Part shown: positions 6,823 to 18,748 of the stretch, piece by piece | Numbering within the stretch: the first letter of the stretch is position 1 | Layout of the letters: every line of letters starts with the position of its first letter | Assembly: GCF_963583255.1 (NCBI RefSeq) | Contig: NC_084806.1 | Coordinates: 22,672,317 to 22,736,316 of the forward strand | Direction of reading: 5' to 3' | Length of the DNA: 64,000 nucleotides | Origin: Pyrus communis | Taxonomy: Eukaryota > Streptophyta > Magnoliopsida > Rosales > Rosaceae | Program-made: the position numbers and the translations under genes | Notes under the pieces: generated by a model | Told to the model about the DNA's origin: nothing | The model's input: only the letters and a program-made list of their open reading frames with translations | Databases searched by the model: none

Positions 6823-8996
6823 TGATAGAAGCATATTTATGCGCCTTAGTTAGCTAGTTCTTATGCATTTATGTTGTGTTTTCTTACTTAATTTAGTGTT
6901 TAAAGTCATTTTCGTGTGTTTATAGGTTCATATGGCTAAGGATGCAAAAGGATGCCTTTCGGAGCCTTTTGGAGCAAATTAGAGATTGGAATGGATTGCA
7001 TATGCTTAAAGCCAAGTAGATGGACGAAATTGAAGACCAAAGGAATGAAAATGAAGAACAAAGAGTTCACATTCATCACCAACACAACCATGCATCCACA
7101 CATTCTTTCTCCATCATTGCCGTGCAAAACACCATCATTGCAGCCACATGCACATTCCACTTCATCATTTCAGATTTCCACCATCAACAAAGAACCATTC
7201 ATTAATCATTTACACTTTAATCATTCAATCACACCAACACACATTCAATCTCCAACCTTTCACATGCATTCCATCTTTTAATTTAATCACATGCACATTC
7301 ACCTTGCCTTTGCAGAAAATCCACTTCATAACACATGCATCTTGGCAGATTTCACATGCACTCATGCACATTCACCTTAATCATTCACATAGCTTTAATC
7401 CACATGCATTTCCACCTAGATTTCCACCTCACAACCACCAGAAATCAACCAAAACCGTGCATTCCCTTTCATTTCTGTCAAAGCACATGCATTTCCACCC
7501 TTTAATCACATGCACAAACAGCCACATGCATCTCCCATCACCATTTCAGCTTTCCACCTAATTCCTAGTCATCATGTCCCCCCCATTTCACCTATAAATA
7601 AGCATGCATTGCAGCCACAAACAACACACTCTTCCATTTCAGAAAACCATCTCTCATACACATTCATTCACGCCAGAAATTCCTCCCCTCTCTCTAGCAC
7701 TACCATACTTCACCATTCTTCATATTGTCTGCCCAAAAACACTCCTTACCTTCCCCTACATCCATCCCTACCCTAAACACATCCTTCTACATCATCCATA
7801 ACCCCCAAAACTCACCAAAACCCCTTGTGCCGCAGCAACTAGAGGAGAAGAGGCCTAAACGTTCATACAATTCAAGATTGAGTTGTTGGAATTTTTAGGT
7901 GTACTTCGATTCTTGTTTTCAATGTTTACTTTGTTATTACTCTCTAAGTTTGTTGTAATCATGAGTGGCTAAACCCCTAATTAGTTAGGGGAAAGTTTGA
8001 AGCCATGAACATGTTTGAAATATGAATTGATTTCTTCCAATTGTGATTTGTTAATTTGTGATTGCAATTCAATTATCATGTTTATTAAAGACTTGTTTTT
8101 GTATGTTGATTAGGGATGCATACTTAGTCTTCATGCATAAACTCGATGCTAGTTTATAAACGAGTTTCACCTAATCGTCACAAGTTTATAAACATGAGTA
8201 GTGAAGGTTGCTAGTCACAACCGCGTTAATTGAATTCTTGGCAAAAGTATCATGCATTCATAGTTACAATTGCCTCGTCAACACTTATAATTTTCATAGA
8301 GCATAATGATCTCTCATTGTATCTCTTCTATGCATTCATGTTGAGAACCATTGGAGAATGATTTGAATTGTCGCATGCATCATCCAATTCAATAACTTAA
8401 GGAAAATTTGAGAGTTAATTAGTGCATCACGGTTAACTTGGGGTGTTGAGCATCATAGTTAATGAAAAACAATTGGAGAATCGATTCATATATATAAATG
8501 TGTCATGTGTGGAAAATGGACCTCTAACTAATCCATCCATCATCTTGTTTCTCAAATCCGTTTATACAATCTGCCTAGTTTATTAACTTGTTTTATTTAA
8601 TTTAATTTCGTCAAAACCTTAATCCCCTTTTACTTTAGTGTCCAACTTAGTTAGAAAGTGTCTTAGTTTGTGTTTTTAAGTGTTTTGATTCAATTTGTTA
8701 CACAAATTCGTCCAAATTCACCAAAGTGCTCAAAACTGCCCAGAAAGTGTTTTTAAGGCAGTTTTGAGTGTTTTGGGTGATGTTTGAGTCTTTTGGTTTG
8801 TTTTAGTGTTTTAAAGTTTAGTTTTGCATTCTTTGAGTCTAGTAAGTGTTTTATATTGTGTTCTTACGTTTTTGAGTCAATTTCACATTGATTAGCATCC
8901 CTAGTTAATCCCCGGTCTAGAACGATCCCTATTTGCTCATTTACTACAATTGTCATCCATAGGGTTTAATTTGTGTGTTTAACTATTTTCGCATCA
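6823..8996 (+). repeat. 5' LTR of B
   Basis: Ends TGAT...ATCA. U3 has about a dozen CATGCA hexamers between 7089 and 7608. The TATA box is TATAAATA at 7593-7600, an R stem-loop lies at 7854-7899, a U5 hairpin at 8729-8768, and TAATCCCCGG, complementary to the PBS end, at 8906-8915. Short ORFs in it are uninformative. Confidence 0.95.
7593..7600 (+). promoter_or_regulatory. TATA box of B LTR promoter
   Basis: TATAAATA sits downstream of the CATGCA-rich U3 and about 250 bp before the conserved R stem-loop. The same motif occurs in the 3' LTR (about 17345), in L (about 63948) and, reversed, in H (about 46745). Confidence 0.7.
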
Positions 8997-9001
8997 AATT
9001 T

Positions 9002-9021
9002 TGGCGCCGTTGCCGGGGATT
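9002..9021 (+). other. Primer-binding site of B
   Basis: TGGCGCCGTTGCCGGGGA, five bases after the LTR end, matches the tRNA-Asp 3' end. Its last bases begin a near-palindrome (arms 9016-9023 and 9032-9039, extending inwards). Confidence 0.92.
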
Positions 9022-9120
9022 AGCAAAATTGCTAATCCCTTGTGTTTTTGCCGTATGTTTTTAGTGTAATTTACCTAGTTTTCTCATTTTGTTTTGTTTT
9101 CTTGGTTTAGGTACTAGTGC

Positions 9121-12100
9121 ATGACGCGGAGTTCTCAAACTGTGCATGCACATATCTTAGACTTTAACGACGATTTTGAACGTGATTTGAGAAGAAAGAG
9201 GAGGCATCCCGAACCTAGTGAACCTAGTTCAAGTTCAGAGGCCGAATCTGAGTTTGAAAGTGTGGAAGAAGAAGTTATGGCAGCAGACAATCGGACCATT
9301 AAAGAGCTTTCGGCCTCGGGGTTGGCCAATGCCGCACCATTATGCATTCAATACCCCGCGGCTGCCCAAGGCAAGACCGATGAATTCGAGTTGAAGTCAA
9401 GCTTGTTGCACCACATTCCGAAATACCATGGGCTTTCCATGGAAGATCCCAACAAGCATCTCAAGGAGTTCGAGGTTGTTTGTTCGAGCATGACACCCAT
9501 AAATGTCGATGGGAACATTCTAATGATGAAAGCTTTTCCATTCTCTCTTGTGGAAAAGGCTAAGGATTGGCTTTATGAATTGGCACCCGGGACCGTTACT
9601 TCTTGGGAGAGCATGAAGAGAGCGTTCTTGGAGAAGTTCTTCCCTACTTCAAGAGTCATTCTCTTGAGGAAGAAAATTAGCGGAATCCAACAAAGTCAAG
9701 GAGAAACTTTTCCGGCATACTACGAGCGTTTTAAAGCCCTTGTTGCATCATGTCCTCAACATCAAATGAAGGAGGAGCTTCTCCTTCAATATTTCTATGA
9801 GGGCCTTCTTCCCATTGAAAGGCAAATGCTCGATGCTTCGGCGGGAGGTGCATTGGTGGACAAAACTCCTATGGCAGCCAAGACCCTAATCGCAAACCGT
9901 GCTCTAAATGCACAACAATATGAAGGACTTGGGCAAAGGGACCCCCCACGGCAACAAGTGAATGAGGTAAGTTCTCAATCCGACCTTCAAACTCAATTAG
10001 CTAATCTTACTTCTATTGTGTCTCAGATGGCCGAAGGAATGAAGATACAAGGACCGATTGTATGTGGTGTATGTTCTATCCAAGGACACCCTTCGGAAAA
10101 ATGCCCACAATTGATTGAGAATGGGGGATGGGAGAGTGCAAATGCTATTGGATTTCCGAGCCACAATCAACCAAGGAATGATCCATATTCCAACACATAC
10201 AATCCGGGTTGGAGAGACCATCCAAACTTCAAGTGGAGGGAACCTCAACAACCTCAACAACAAGGAGGCTTTAGACAACAACCCCCAGGGTTCTACACCA
10301 AGCCATTCGGCCCCAATCCAAACCAAGCACAACCTGCCCAAAACAATCAAGGTACGTCGTTGGGAAATGAAACACTTCTTAAATTACTTACCAATTTGTC
10401 TCAGGGGCAAGAGGATCAAACCAAAGCCATGCAAAACCAAGACAAAAGGGTGGATCACTTGGAGAAACAAATTGGGCAGATTGCGGAATTTGTAGGACAA
10501 TTCCGAGACAAAGGCAAGCTCCCTAGCTCAACCATTGTCAATCCAAGGGGAGGATTCGAATCTGCCAAGGCAATCATGTTGAGAAGTGGTAAGGAGGTCG
10601 GAACCACCCCAAGCACGTCCAAAACAAGTCAAGAAGAGGACGTGTTGCTGCAAGAAGAGGAGGAACAAGGAATAAAGGCCACGGCAAGGGTGAAAGAATC
10701 TTTGCCGCAGCCCCCTATTGTGCCAAAACCGTCCAACATGCCTAAGGTAAGTCCAAATTCGACCTTGTCAAGTTCTATTCCACTAAACGTGCCCTTTCCT
10801 AGCAGGTTTAGGCAATCAAAGAAGGAGGAGAGTGAAAAGGACATTTTGGAAACCTTTAGGAAAGTTCAAGTCAACATTCCGCTCCTTGATGCAATCAAGC
10901 AAGTCCCTAAGTATGCCAAGTTCTTAAAAGAGCTTTGCATCACTAGGAAGAGGATTTCGACCAAGGAAGTGGTGAAGGTAGGTGAGAATGTGTCCGCCAT
11001 CTTGCAACGCAAACTACCTCCCAAATGCAAAGATCCGGGTAGTTTTACCATTCCTTGTGTCATTGGTAACACTAGATTTGAATCTGCCATGCTTGATTTA
11101 GGTGCTTCTATAAATGTTATGCCATATTCCATTTATGCATCTATGAACCTAGGAGTGTTGAAAAATGATGGTGTTATCATACAATTGGCCGATAGATCTA
11201 ATGCTTATCCAAAAGGAGTTTTGGAAGATGTTTTAGTGCAGGTTAATCATTTGATCTTTCCGGCGGATTTCTATGTTCTTGAGATGGATGAATCGGATCA
11301 TGCACCCTCGCTGCCCATTCTACTTGGAAGGCCATTCATGAAGACGGCCCGGACTAAGATTGACGTGTTTAATGGAACTTTGTCCATGGAATTTGATGGG
11401 GAAGTGGTTAATTTCAATCTTTCTGATTCCATTAAGTATCCTAGTGAAGATCATTCATGTTTCTCTATTGATATTGTTGACTCTTTGGCGCTGGGATATC
11501 TTGAAGATTTGAATGACGATGCACTTGAAAAGGTCATTACAAGAGGTGTAGAAGTCAAAACCAAGGAGGCAAGCTATATGCAAACCCACGGCACACTTGA
11601 ACAAACCTATGCCGTGCCTCCTAGTGAGGAATTCCTTGAAGTAGTTGCTGCCCTTGAGTCATTACCTAAACATGAGGGAAAGTTTCCTAACCGTGAGTCC
11701 ATTCCCATTTCGACTAACAAATTGCTTCCATCCATAATTCAGGGACCTATTCTTGAACTCAAACCTTTACCAAGTCATTTGAAGTACATTTTCTTGGGGG
11801 AAAACGAGACACTACCTGCCATCATCTCTTCCTCCCTCACGGCACAAGAGGAGGAGAAATTAGTTCGTGTATTGAAGGAGTACAAATCTGCCCTAGGTTG
11901 GACATTGGCCGATATTAAAGGTATAAGCCCTACAACTTGTATGCATCACATATTTCTTGAGGAGGGGGCCAAACCAACTAGAGAGGCTCAACGCCGTCTT
12001 AACCCTCCGATGATGGAAGTTGTGAAAAAGGAGATAATTAAACTTCTAGATTGTGGAGTTATTTATCCTATCTCCGATAGTCGTTGGGTTTCACCTATCC

Positions 12101-14655
12101 AATGTGTGCCTAAGAAATCTGGGGTAACGGTTGTGGAGAATTCCGAGAATGAGCTTGTGCCTATGAGAATTCAAACCGGTTGGCGGGTATGCATTGATTA
12201 TAGGAAGATAAATTCCACCACAAGGAAGGACCACTTCCCATTGCCGTTCCTAGATCAAATGTTGGAAAGGTTAGCAGGTCATTCCTTTTATTGTTTTCTT
12301 GATGGTTATTCCGGTTATAACCAAATTGTCATTGCTCCGGATGATCAAGAAAAGACCACTTTTACTTGTCCCTTTGGAACGTTTGCATATCGACGCATGC
12401 CATTTGGCTTGTGTAATGCTCCTGCCACGTTTCAAAGGTGTATGGTAAGCATATTTTCTGATTATGTTGAGAAGATTATTGAGATATTCATGGATGACTT
12501 TAGTGTTTTTGGTGATTCATTTGATCATTGTTTGGATAATCTCACTTTAATCTTGAAACGTTGTGTTGAAACAAATCTTGTTTTAAATTGGGAAAAATGT
12601 CACTTTATGGTTAAACAAGGTATTGTTTTGGGTCATATAATCTCTGAAAAAGGAATTGAAGTTGATAAGTCTAAAGTAGATCTTGTACGCTACTTACCCT
12701 CTCCTACTTCGGTTAGAGAGGTTCGTTCTTTTCTTGGTCATGCAGGATTCTATAGACGATTTATCAAGGACTTTTCCAAGATTGCACAACCCCTATGCCG
12801 CCTCCTCCAAAAAGATGTGTCTTTTGAGTTCAACGAGGCATGCGAGAAGTCATTCAAGCATCTCAAAGAGCTCCTAACCACGGCACCCATCATAACTCCC
12901 CCGGATTGGTCCATTCCATTTGAATTGATGTGTGATGCCTCGGATTATGCACTTGGGGCTGTTTTGGGTCAAAGGAAAAATAAACAGTCACATGTTATTT
13001 ATTATGCTTCCCGCACTTTAAATGATGCTCAATTGAATTATTCTACAACCGAAAAAGAACTCTTGGCGGTTGTATTTGCTTTAGATAAGTTTAGATCATA
13101 TCTTCTTGGTACTAAAGTAATTGTTTTCACTGACCATGCAGCCTTGAAGTATCTTCTCACCAAAAAGGAGGCTAAGCCAAGACTCATTCGTTGGATGCTC
13201 CTACTTCAAGAGTTTGATCTTGAAATCCGAGACAAGAAAGGGTGTGAAAACGTGGTGGCTGACCACCTAAGTAGAATGGTGCGTGAGGAAGAGTCCACCC
13301 CCATTTTAGAAACGTTTCCGGATGAGCAACTTCTGTCCATTGAGGTAAGAACCCCTTGGTATGCCGATTTGGTCAATTTCTTGGTGTCTAAGCAAGTTCC
13401 TAGTACCCTAAACAAGTTCCAACGTGATAAACTTGTTCATGATGCACGTTTTTATGTTTGGGATGATCCATATTTATGGAAATTCTGCCCAGATCAGATT
13501 GTGCGTAGATGTGTGCCCGAATCTGAATTTAATTCCATTCTTACATTCTGCCATACTTATGCATGTGGGGGACATTTTGGCACCCAAAGGACAGCCCTAA
13601 AGGTGTTACAATCTGGATTTTATTGGCCTAATCTCTTTAAAGATGCTAAAATGTTTTGTTTAACATGCGATAAGTGTCAAAGAACAGGTAACATAGGGCC
13701 TAAGGACCAAATGCCACAACAATCTCTCTCATTTGTGGAAATTTTTGATGTGTGGGGTATTGATTTCATGGGCCCCTTCCCTCCATCTTTTGGTTTCACT
13801 TATATCTTGCTAGCTGTCGATTATGTTTCCAAATGGGTGGAAGCCAAAGCCACCCGTACTAACGATTCTAAGGTTGTTGCAGATTTTGTGAAATCTAATA
13901 TTTTTGCTAGGTTTGGGATGCCACGAGTTTTAATTAGTGATGGGGGTTCTCACTTTCGTAACCGCACCATTGAAGCTTTGCTCAAGAAGTACAACGTTAC
14001 TCATAAGGTTTCCACACCTTATCACCCTCAAACTAATGGGCAAGCGGAGGTTTCAAATAGGGAGATCAAACAAGTCCTAGAGAAAACCGTGGGACCCTCA
14101 AGAAGAGATTGGAGTTTGCGCTTGGACGATGCATTGTGGGCCTATCGTACGGCTTACAAAACTCCCCTTGGCATGTCACCTTTTCGGCTTATATATGGTA
14201 AGCCATGTCATTTGCCCGTTGAGTTAGAGCACAAGGCACATTGGGCTGTGAAAACCTTCAATTTGGACATAGACGCTGCTGGAGTTCATAGGAAGCTCCA
14301 ATTAGATGAACTTGAGGAGATTAGGAACGAGGCTTACGAGAATGCTCGCATCTACAAGGACAAGACGAAGGCTTATCATGATAAGATGCTTCGTACCAAA
14401 ACGTTCTCCAAGGGGCAGAAAGTGTTGCTTTTTGATTCAAGACTTCGGTTATTCCCTGGTAAGTTACGTTCTAAATGGATTGGACCTCTTGTTGTTACTA
14501 ATGTTTTTCCTCATGGTGCAGTCCAAGTCCAAAGCTTAAAAAGTGGCCACGAGTTCAAGGTGAACGGACATAGATTGAAGCCATACTATGAGAACTTTGT
14601 GGAGCATGTCGTGGAGGAGATCCCACTCCATGCCGTGGGCTCCAATGGAGCATGA
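9121..14655 (+). CDS. gag-pol: Gag-Pol polyprotein of autonomous Athila element B
   Basis: One intact 1844-residue ORF supplying capsid and all enzymes for reverse transcription and integration. In order: retrotransposon Gag domain (about 110-262); CCHC zinc knuckle C315-C318-H323-C328; linker with [11 protein letters not shown]; aspartic protease around D659 (DLGAS); RT from about 954 with FMDD (D1125, D1126) in place of YxDD; RNase H starting near D1272 (DASDYALG) and closing with DHLSR (1381-1385); integrase zinc finger with H1477/H1484 and C1516-C1519; and integrase core D1548, D1607, E1643 with exactly 35 residues between the last two. Domain order protease-RT-RNaseH-integrase is Ty3/gypsy. 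No chromodomain is seen. The ATG lies 99 bp after the PBS. No stop or frameshift, so it is probably functional; there is no env-like ORF. Confidence 0.96.
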   Translation: MTRSSQTVHAHILDFNDDFERDLRRKRRHPEPSEPSSSSEAESEFESVEEEVMAADNRTIKELSASGLANAAPLCIQYPAAAQGKTDEFELKSSLLHHIPKYHGLSMEDPNKHLKEFEVVCSSMTPINVDGNILMMKAFPFSLVEKAKDWLYELAPGTVTSWESMKRAFLEKFFPTSRVILLRKKISGIQQSQGETFPAYYERFKALVASCPQHQMKEELLLQYFYEGLLPIERQMLDASAGGALVDKTPMAAKTLIANRALNAQQYEGLGQRDPPRQQVNEVSSQSDLQTQLANLTSIVSQMAEGMKIQGPIVCGVCSIQGHPSEKCPQLIENGGWESANAIGFPSHNQPRNDPYSNTYNPGWRDHPNFKWREPQQPQQQGGFRQQPPGFYTKPFGPNPNQAQPAQNNQGTSLGNETLLKLLTNLSQGQEDQTKAMQNQDKRVDHLEKQIGQIAEFVGQFRDKGKLPSSTIVNPRGGFESAKAIMLRSGKEVGTTPSTSKTSQEEDVLLQEEEEQGIKATARVKESLPQPPIVPKPSNMPKVSPNSTLSSSIPLNVPFPSRFRQSKKEESEKDILETFRKVQVNIPLLDAIKQVPKYAKFLKELCITRKRISTKEVVKVGENVSAILQRKLPPKCKDPGSFTIPCVIGNTRFESAMLDLGASINVMPYSIYASMNLGVLKNDGVIIQLADRSNAYPKGVLEDVLVQVNHLIFPADFYVLEMDESDHAPSLPILLGRPFMKTARTKIDVFNGTLSMEFDGEVVNFNLSDSIKYPSEDHSCFSIDIVDSLALGYLEDLNDDALEKVITRGVEVKTKEASYMQTHGTLEQTYAVPPSEEFLEVVAALESLPKHEGKFPNRESIPISTNKLLPSIIQGPILELKPLPSHLKYIFLGENETLPAIISSSLTAQEEEKLVRVLKEYKSALGWTLADIKGISPTTCMHHIFLEEGAKPTREAQRRLNPPMMEVVKKEIIKLLDCGVIYPISDSRWVSPIQCVPKKSGVTVVENSENELVPMRIQTGWRVCIDYRKINSTTRKDHFPLPFLDQMLERLAGHSFYCFLDGYSGYNQIVIAPDDQEKTTFTCPFGTFAYRRMPFGLCNAPATFQRCMVSIFSDYVEKIIEIFMDDFSVFGDSFDHCLDNLTLILKRCVETNLVLNWEKCHFMVKQGIVLGHIISEKGIEVDKSKVDLVRYLPSPTSVREVRSFLGHAGFYRRFIKDFSKIAQPLCRLLQKDVSFEFNEACEKSFKHLKELLTTAPIITPPDWSIPFELMCDASDYALGAVLGQRKNKQSHVIYYASRTLNDAQLNYSTTEKELLAVVFALDKFRSYLLGTKVIVFTDHAALKYLLTKKEAKPRLIRWMLLLQEFDLEIRDKKGCENVVADHLSRMVREEESTPILETFPDEQLLSIEVRTPWYADLVNFLVSKQVPSTLNKFQRDKLVHDARFYVWDDPYLWKFCPDQIVRRCVPESEFNSILTFCHTYACGGHFGTQRTALKVLQSGFYWPNLFKDAKMFCLTCDKCQRTGNIGPKDQMPQQSLSFVEIFDVWGIDFMGPFPPSFGFTYILLAVDYVSKWVEAKATRTNDSKVVADFVKSNIFARFGMPRVLISDGGSHFRNRTIEALLKKYNVTHKVSTPYHPQTNGQAEVSNREIKQVLEKTVGPSRRDWSLRLDDALWAYRTAYKTPLGMSPFRLIYGKPCHLPVELEHKAHWAVKTFNLDIDAAGVHRKLQLDELEEIRNEAYENARIYKDKTKAYHDKMLRTKTFSKGQKVLLFDSRLRLFPGKLRSKWIGPLVVTNVFPHGAVQVQSLKSGHEFKVNGHRLKPYYENFVEHVVEEIPLHAVGSNGA

Positions 14656-16559
14656 ACGTGTCTTCGTCCGGCTGCAAGACGTTAAAGAAAGCGCTACTTG
14701 GGAGGCAACCCATGCAATTCAACAAAGGAAGCTCAAGGAATCACTCCAATTCCAGATTTGCGTTCCTAAACCCTTCACTTTGTTGTTTATTTCGAATCTG
14801 CCTATTTAGTTGTTTTACTTGCTGTTTGTGTGTTTCTTTGTGTTTTGTGTGATTTTATGCTTGAAACATTGAGGACAATGTTTGATTTAAGTGTGGGGGG
14901 GTAACTAAGTGTTTTTGATGCAAATTCATGGGATTTTATCACCCTTTACTTATAGACTTGTTCCTTGCTGTTTTTAAGTGTTTTTAAGCAGTTTTGGTGT
15001 GTTTTAGTGTGTTTTGAAGTAAAAATCCGAAAATCACATAAAAATTTGAAAAATTTGTTTTAAAAACCCAAAAAGAGTTGTTTTCAAAGTGTTTTTGTGT
15101 GTTTGTTTTTGTTTTAGGGTACCTTCCAACACAATGATGAGGATTCGGTTTGTAATTACATGGCTGTTAAAGAGAGTGATTAACATGGATAAAAGTTTGA
15201 TTTACTCTTTGTGTATGCTTGGTTGTGGTTATAACTTATGACTTCACATGCAATCATAAAAAAAAAAATAAAAATAATAATAAAAAAAAAAAAAATCAGT
15301 TTTTGTAACATGCTTGAAGGAAGGAACTCAAATTAACGCTACAACCTTGTGAGACTTGAGCCTAAACGTTTATTTGGAGAGTTAGAATCTGTGCATTTTT
15401 GTTTTCTAAGTCGTTGCATGATCTCATTATTCTTTGCTTGGTTACTACTTAGAGGCGTTTCATCATTTAGTTCCAAATGCTAGAACTCATGCCCATTTCA
15501 TTCAAAGCATGTTATTGATTTGCATAACACAGATTTAAGATGAAGTTGTGTAGTGACCACCACCTTAGCCATATTGCCGTGTATCCCATGTCATTTTATG
15601 TTTAAGTTAACCCACATTATCCTCACCTAGCCTAGATTAGGACCATCCACACCCTTGTTCTTAAAGCTTAGTAAAGCATGATTCAAATTGAATTTCTTTC
15701 GATTTATGTTGGCAGAAAACAAGTGTGGGGGAAGTGTTCTTGTGTGAGAATTTGTGTGCCATAGGCACGGCATGAAAGAAAAGAAAAAGAAAAAAAAAAG
15801 GGCGTGAAAAGTATGAAAAAGAGTTGAAAAGTTGTGAAAAAGAATTCCAAAGTATTGTTTGTTGAAGTAAGGGTCCAAAACAATGAATTCGGCCCTAAGG
15901 AGTTGTCTAAGTCTTCCCCTTGTGTTTTAAAGTTAATTTCTGCAATCTAAATGAATTCTAAGTCTTAAGTACACTACTTTGCTTACTATTACTTGAAGAA
16001 CGCTTGTTCTCCTTATCTTTTCTTTGTTAACCACTACCCCAAGCCCCGTTACAACCCTTGACTTCATTCTTGAGTGTTATGTGTTTCAATTTGTGGAGTT
16101 TGAATTTGGTATGAGCATATGGTCATTGGTTCTCGCATCTAAGTAGTAGCATTCCATTCATGAGATCATTTCTAAACATGCTTATTAACTCCATAAATTG
16201 CGTTCTTTGTTATACGTATATGTGAGCATTCGTTTTCATATTTACATCAATCTTCTCACATATAACTAGTATAGGGTGTGTAGTTAGAAAATCTGAGTGA
16301 AAATTGAGTGCATATCTTGTAAGGATTGAGCAAATTCTCTAAGGCATGTTACTACATTCAAAACATTCTTTTAATCGATTAATTGTGAACTAGTAAGTGG
16401 TGACTATGATTAAGTATGTTCTCAATTGTAAAGATGACTCAAATCTGTGGGGATGATGATTTTTAAAATGTCATGTACCATTGGAAATCCCTGAGGTGAA
16501 CGTTGGAAGGTTTAGGTTATGTTTTGTTTCTTTGTTTTGCTCGAGGACTAGCAAAAGCT
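14656..16559 (+). other. Post-pol noncoding region of B
   Basis: Right after the stop comes the segment ending CTTGGGAGGCAACCCATG, which can form a short TGGG/CCCA hairpin and recurs in J. Then the AAACATTG hairpin (14864-14883), AAGTGTGGGGGGG (14889-14901), a second AAGTGTGGGGG at 15721, a purine-rich tract at about 15775-15802, and diverged sequence shared with A, F and J. No env-like ORF is visible. Confidence 0.85.
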
Positions 16560-16574
16560 AAGTGTGGGGGAATT
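16560..16574 (+). other. 3' polypurine tract of B
   Basis: AAGTGTGGGGGAATT directly before the 3' LTR. It is the third such motif after pol, about 840 bp from the previous one. Confidence 0.9.
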
Positions 16575-18748
16575 TGATAGAAGCATATTTATGCGCCTTA
16601 GTTAGCTAGTTCTTATGCATTTATGTTGTGTTTTCTTACTTAATTTAGTGTTTAAAGTCATTTTCGTGTGTTTATAGGTTCATATGGCTAAGGATGCAAA
16701 AGGATGCCTTTCGGAGCCTTTTGGAGCAAATTAGAGATTGGAATGGATTGCATATGCTTAAAGCCAAGTAGATGGACGAAATTGAAGACCAAAGGAATGA
16801 AAATGAAGAACAAAGAGTTCACATTCATCACCAACACAACCATGCATCCACACATTCTTTCTCCATCATTGCCGTGCAAAACACCATCATTGCAGCCACA
16901 TGCACATTCCACTTCATCATTTCAGATTTCCACCATCAACAAAGAACCATTCATTAATCATTTACACTTTAATCATTCAATCACACCAACACACATTCAA
17001 TCTCCAACCTTTCACATGCATTCCATCTTTTAATTTAATCACATGCACATTCACCTTGCCTTTGCAGAAAATCCACTTCATAACACATGCATCTTGGCAG
17101 ATTTCACATGCACTCATGCACATTCACCTTAATCATTCACATAGCTTTAATCCACATGCATTTCCACCTAGATTTCCACCTCACAACCACCAGAAATCAA
17201 CCAAAACCGTGCATTCCCTTTCATTTCTGTCAAAGCACATGCATTTCCACCCTTTAATCACATGCACAAACAGCCACATGCATCTCCCATCACCATTTCA
17301 GCTTTCCACCTAATTCCTAGTCATCATGTCCCCCCCATTTCACCTATAAATAAGCATGCATTGCAGCCACAAACAACACACTCTTCCATTTCAGAAAACC
17401 ATCTCTCATACACATTCATTCACGCCAGAAATTCCTCCCCTCTCTCTAGCACTACCATACTTCACCATTCTTCATATTGTCTGCCCAAAAACACTCCTTA
17501 CCTTCCCCTACATCCATCCCTACCCTAAACACATCCTTCTACATCATCCATAACCCCCAAAACTCACCAAAACCCCTTGTGCCACAGCAACTAGAGGAGA
17601 AGAGGCCTAAACGTTCATACAATTCAAGATTGAGTTGTTGGAATTTTTAGGTGTACTTCGATTCTTGTTTTCAATGTTTACTTTGTTATTACTCTCTAAG
17701 TTTGTTGTAATCATGAGTGGCTAAACCCCTAATTAGTTAGGGGAAAGTTTGAAGCCATGAACATGTTTGAAATATGAATTGATTTCTTCCAATTGTGATT
17801 TGTTAATTTGTGATTGCAATTCAATTATCATGTTTATTAAAGACTTGTTTTTGTATGTTGATTAGGGATGCATACTTAGTCTTCATGCATAAACTCGATG
17901 CTAGTTTATAAACGAGTTTCACCTAATCGTCACAAGTTTATAAACATGAGTAGTGAAGGTTGCTAGTCACAACCGCGTTAATTGAATTCTTGGCAAAAGT
18001 ATCATGCATTCATAGTTACAATTGCCTCGTCAACACTTATAATTTTCATAGAGCATAATGATCTCTCATTGTATCTCTTCTATGCATTCATGTTGAGAAC
18101 CATTGGAGAATGATTTGAATTGTCGCATGCATCATCCAATTCAATAACTTAAGGAAAATTTGAGAGTTAATTAGTGCATCACGGTTAACTTGGGGTGTTG
18201 AGCATCATAGTTAATGAAAAACAATTGGAGAATCGATTCATATATATAAATGTGTCATGTGTGGAAAATGGACCTCTAACTAATCCATCCATCATCTTGT
18301 TTCTCAAATCCGTTTATACAATCTGCCTAGTTTATTAACTTGTTTTATTTAATTTAATTTCGTCAAAACCTTAATCCCCCTTTACTTTAGTGTCCAACTT
18401 AGTTAGAAAGTGTCTTAGTTTGTGTTTTTAAGTGTTTTGATTCAATTTGTTACACAAATTCGTCCAAATTCACCAAAGTGCTCAAAACTGCCCAGAAAGT
18501 GTTTTTAAGGCAGTTTTGAGTGTTTTGGGTGATGTTTGAGTCTTTTGGTTTGTTTTAGTGTTTTAAAGTTTAGTTTTGCATTCTTTGAGTCTAGTAAGTG
18601 TTTTATATTGTGTTCTTACGTTTTTGAGTCAATTTCACATTGATTAGCATCCCTAGTTAATCCCCGGTCTAGAACGATCCCTATTTGCTCATTTACTACA
18701 ATTGTCATCCATAGGGTTTAATTTGTGTGTTTAACTATTTTCGCATCA
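16575..18748 (+). repeat. 3' LTR of B
   Basis: 2174 bp, the same length as the 5' LTR and nearly identical. It ends CGCATCA and is followed by GTTCT, which resumes the A LTR. Confidence 0.95.

Larger units (their letters stand above)
6823..18748 (+). mobile_element. Element B: complete autonomous Athila-type Ty3/gypsy retrotransposon
   Basis: 11,926 bp with 2174-bp LTRs (6823-8996 and 16575-18748), PBS at 9002, one intact gag-pol ORF, a 1.9-kb post-pol region, a polypurine tract at 16560-16574 and a GTTCT duplication. By eye I found two LTR differences: G/A near 7832 versus 17584, and T/C near 8629 versus 18380. This means a very recent insertion and a plausible source of enzymes for the non-autonomous neighbours. 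Confidence 0.95.

Noticed and set aside
7148..7561. Histidine/proline-rich ORFs in LTR U3 regions
   Set aside because: They reflect CAC- and CAT-rich composition upstream of the TATA box and have no conserved start or domain.
9002..9021. tRNA-Asp gene
   Set aside because: Only the 3' terminal ~18 bases, on the complementary strand and next to the LTR end, are present. It is a PBS, not a gene.
14656..16559. Possible env-like ORF after pol in B
   Set aside because: Athila elements often have one, but this 1.9-kb region has only short ORFs with no transmembrane pattern.
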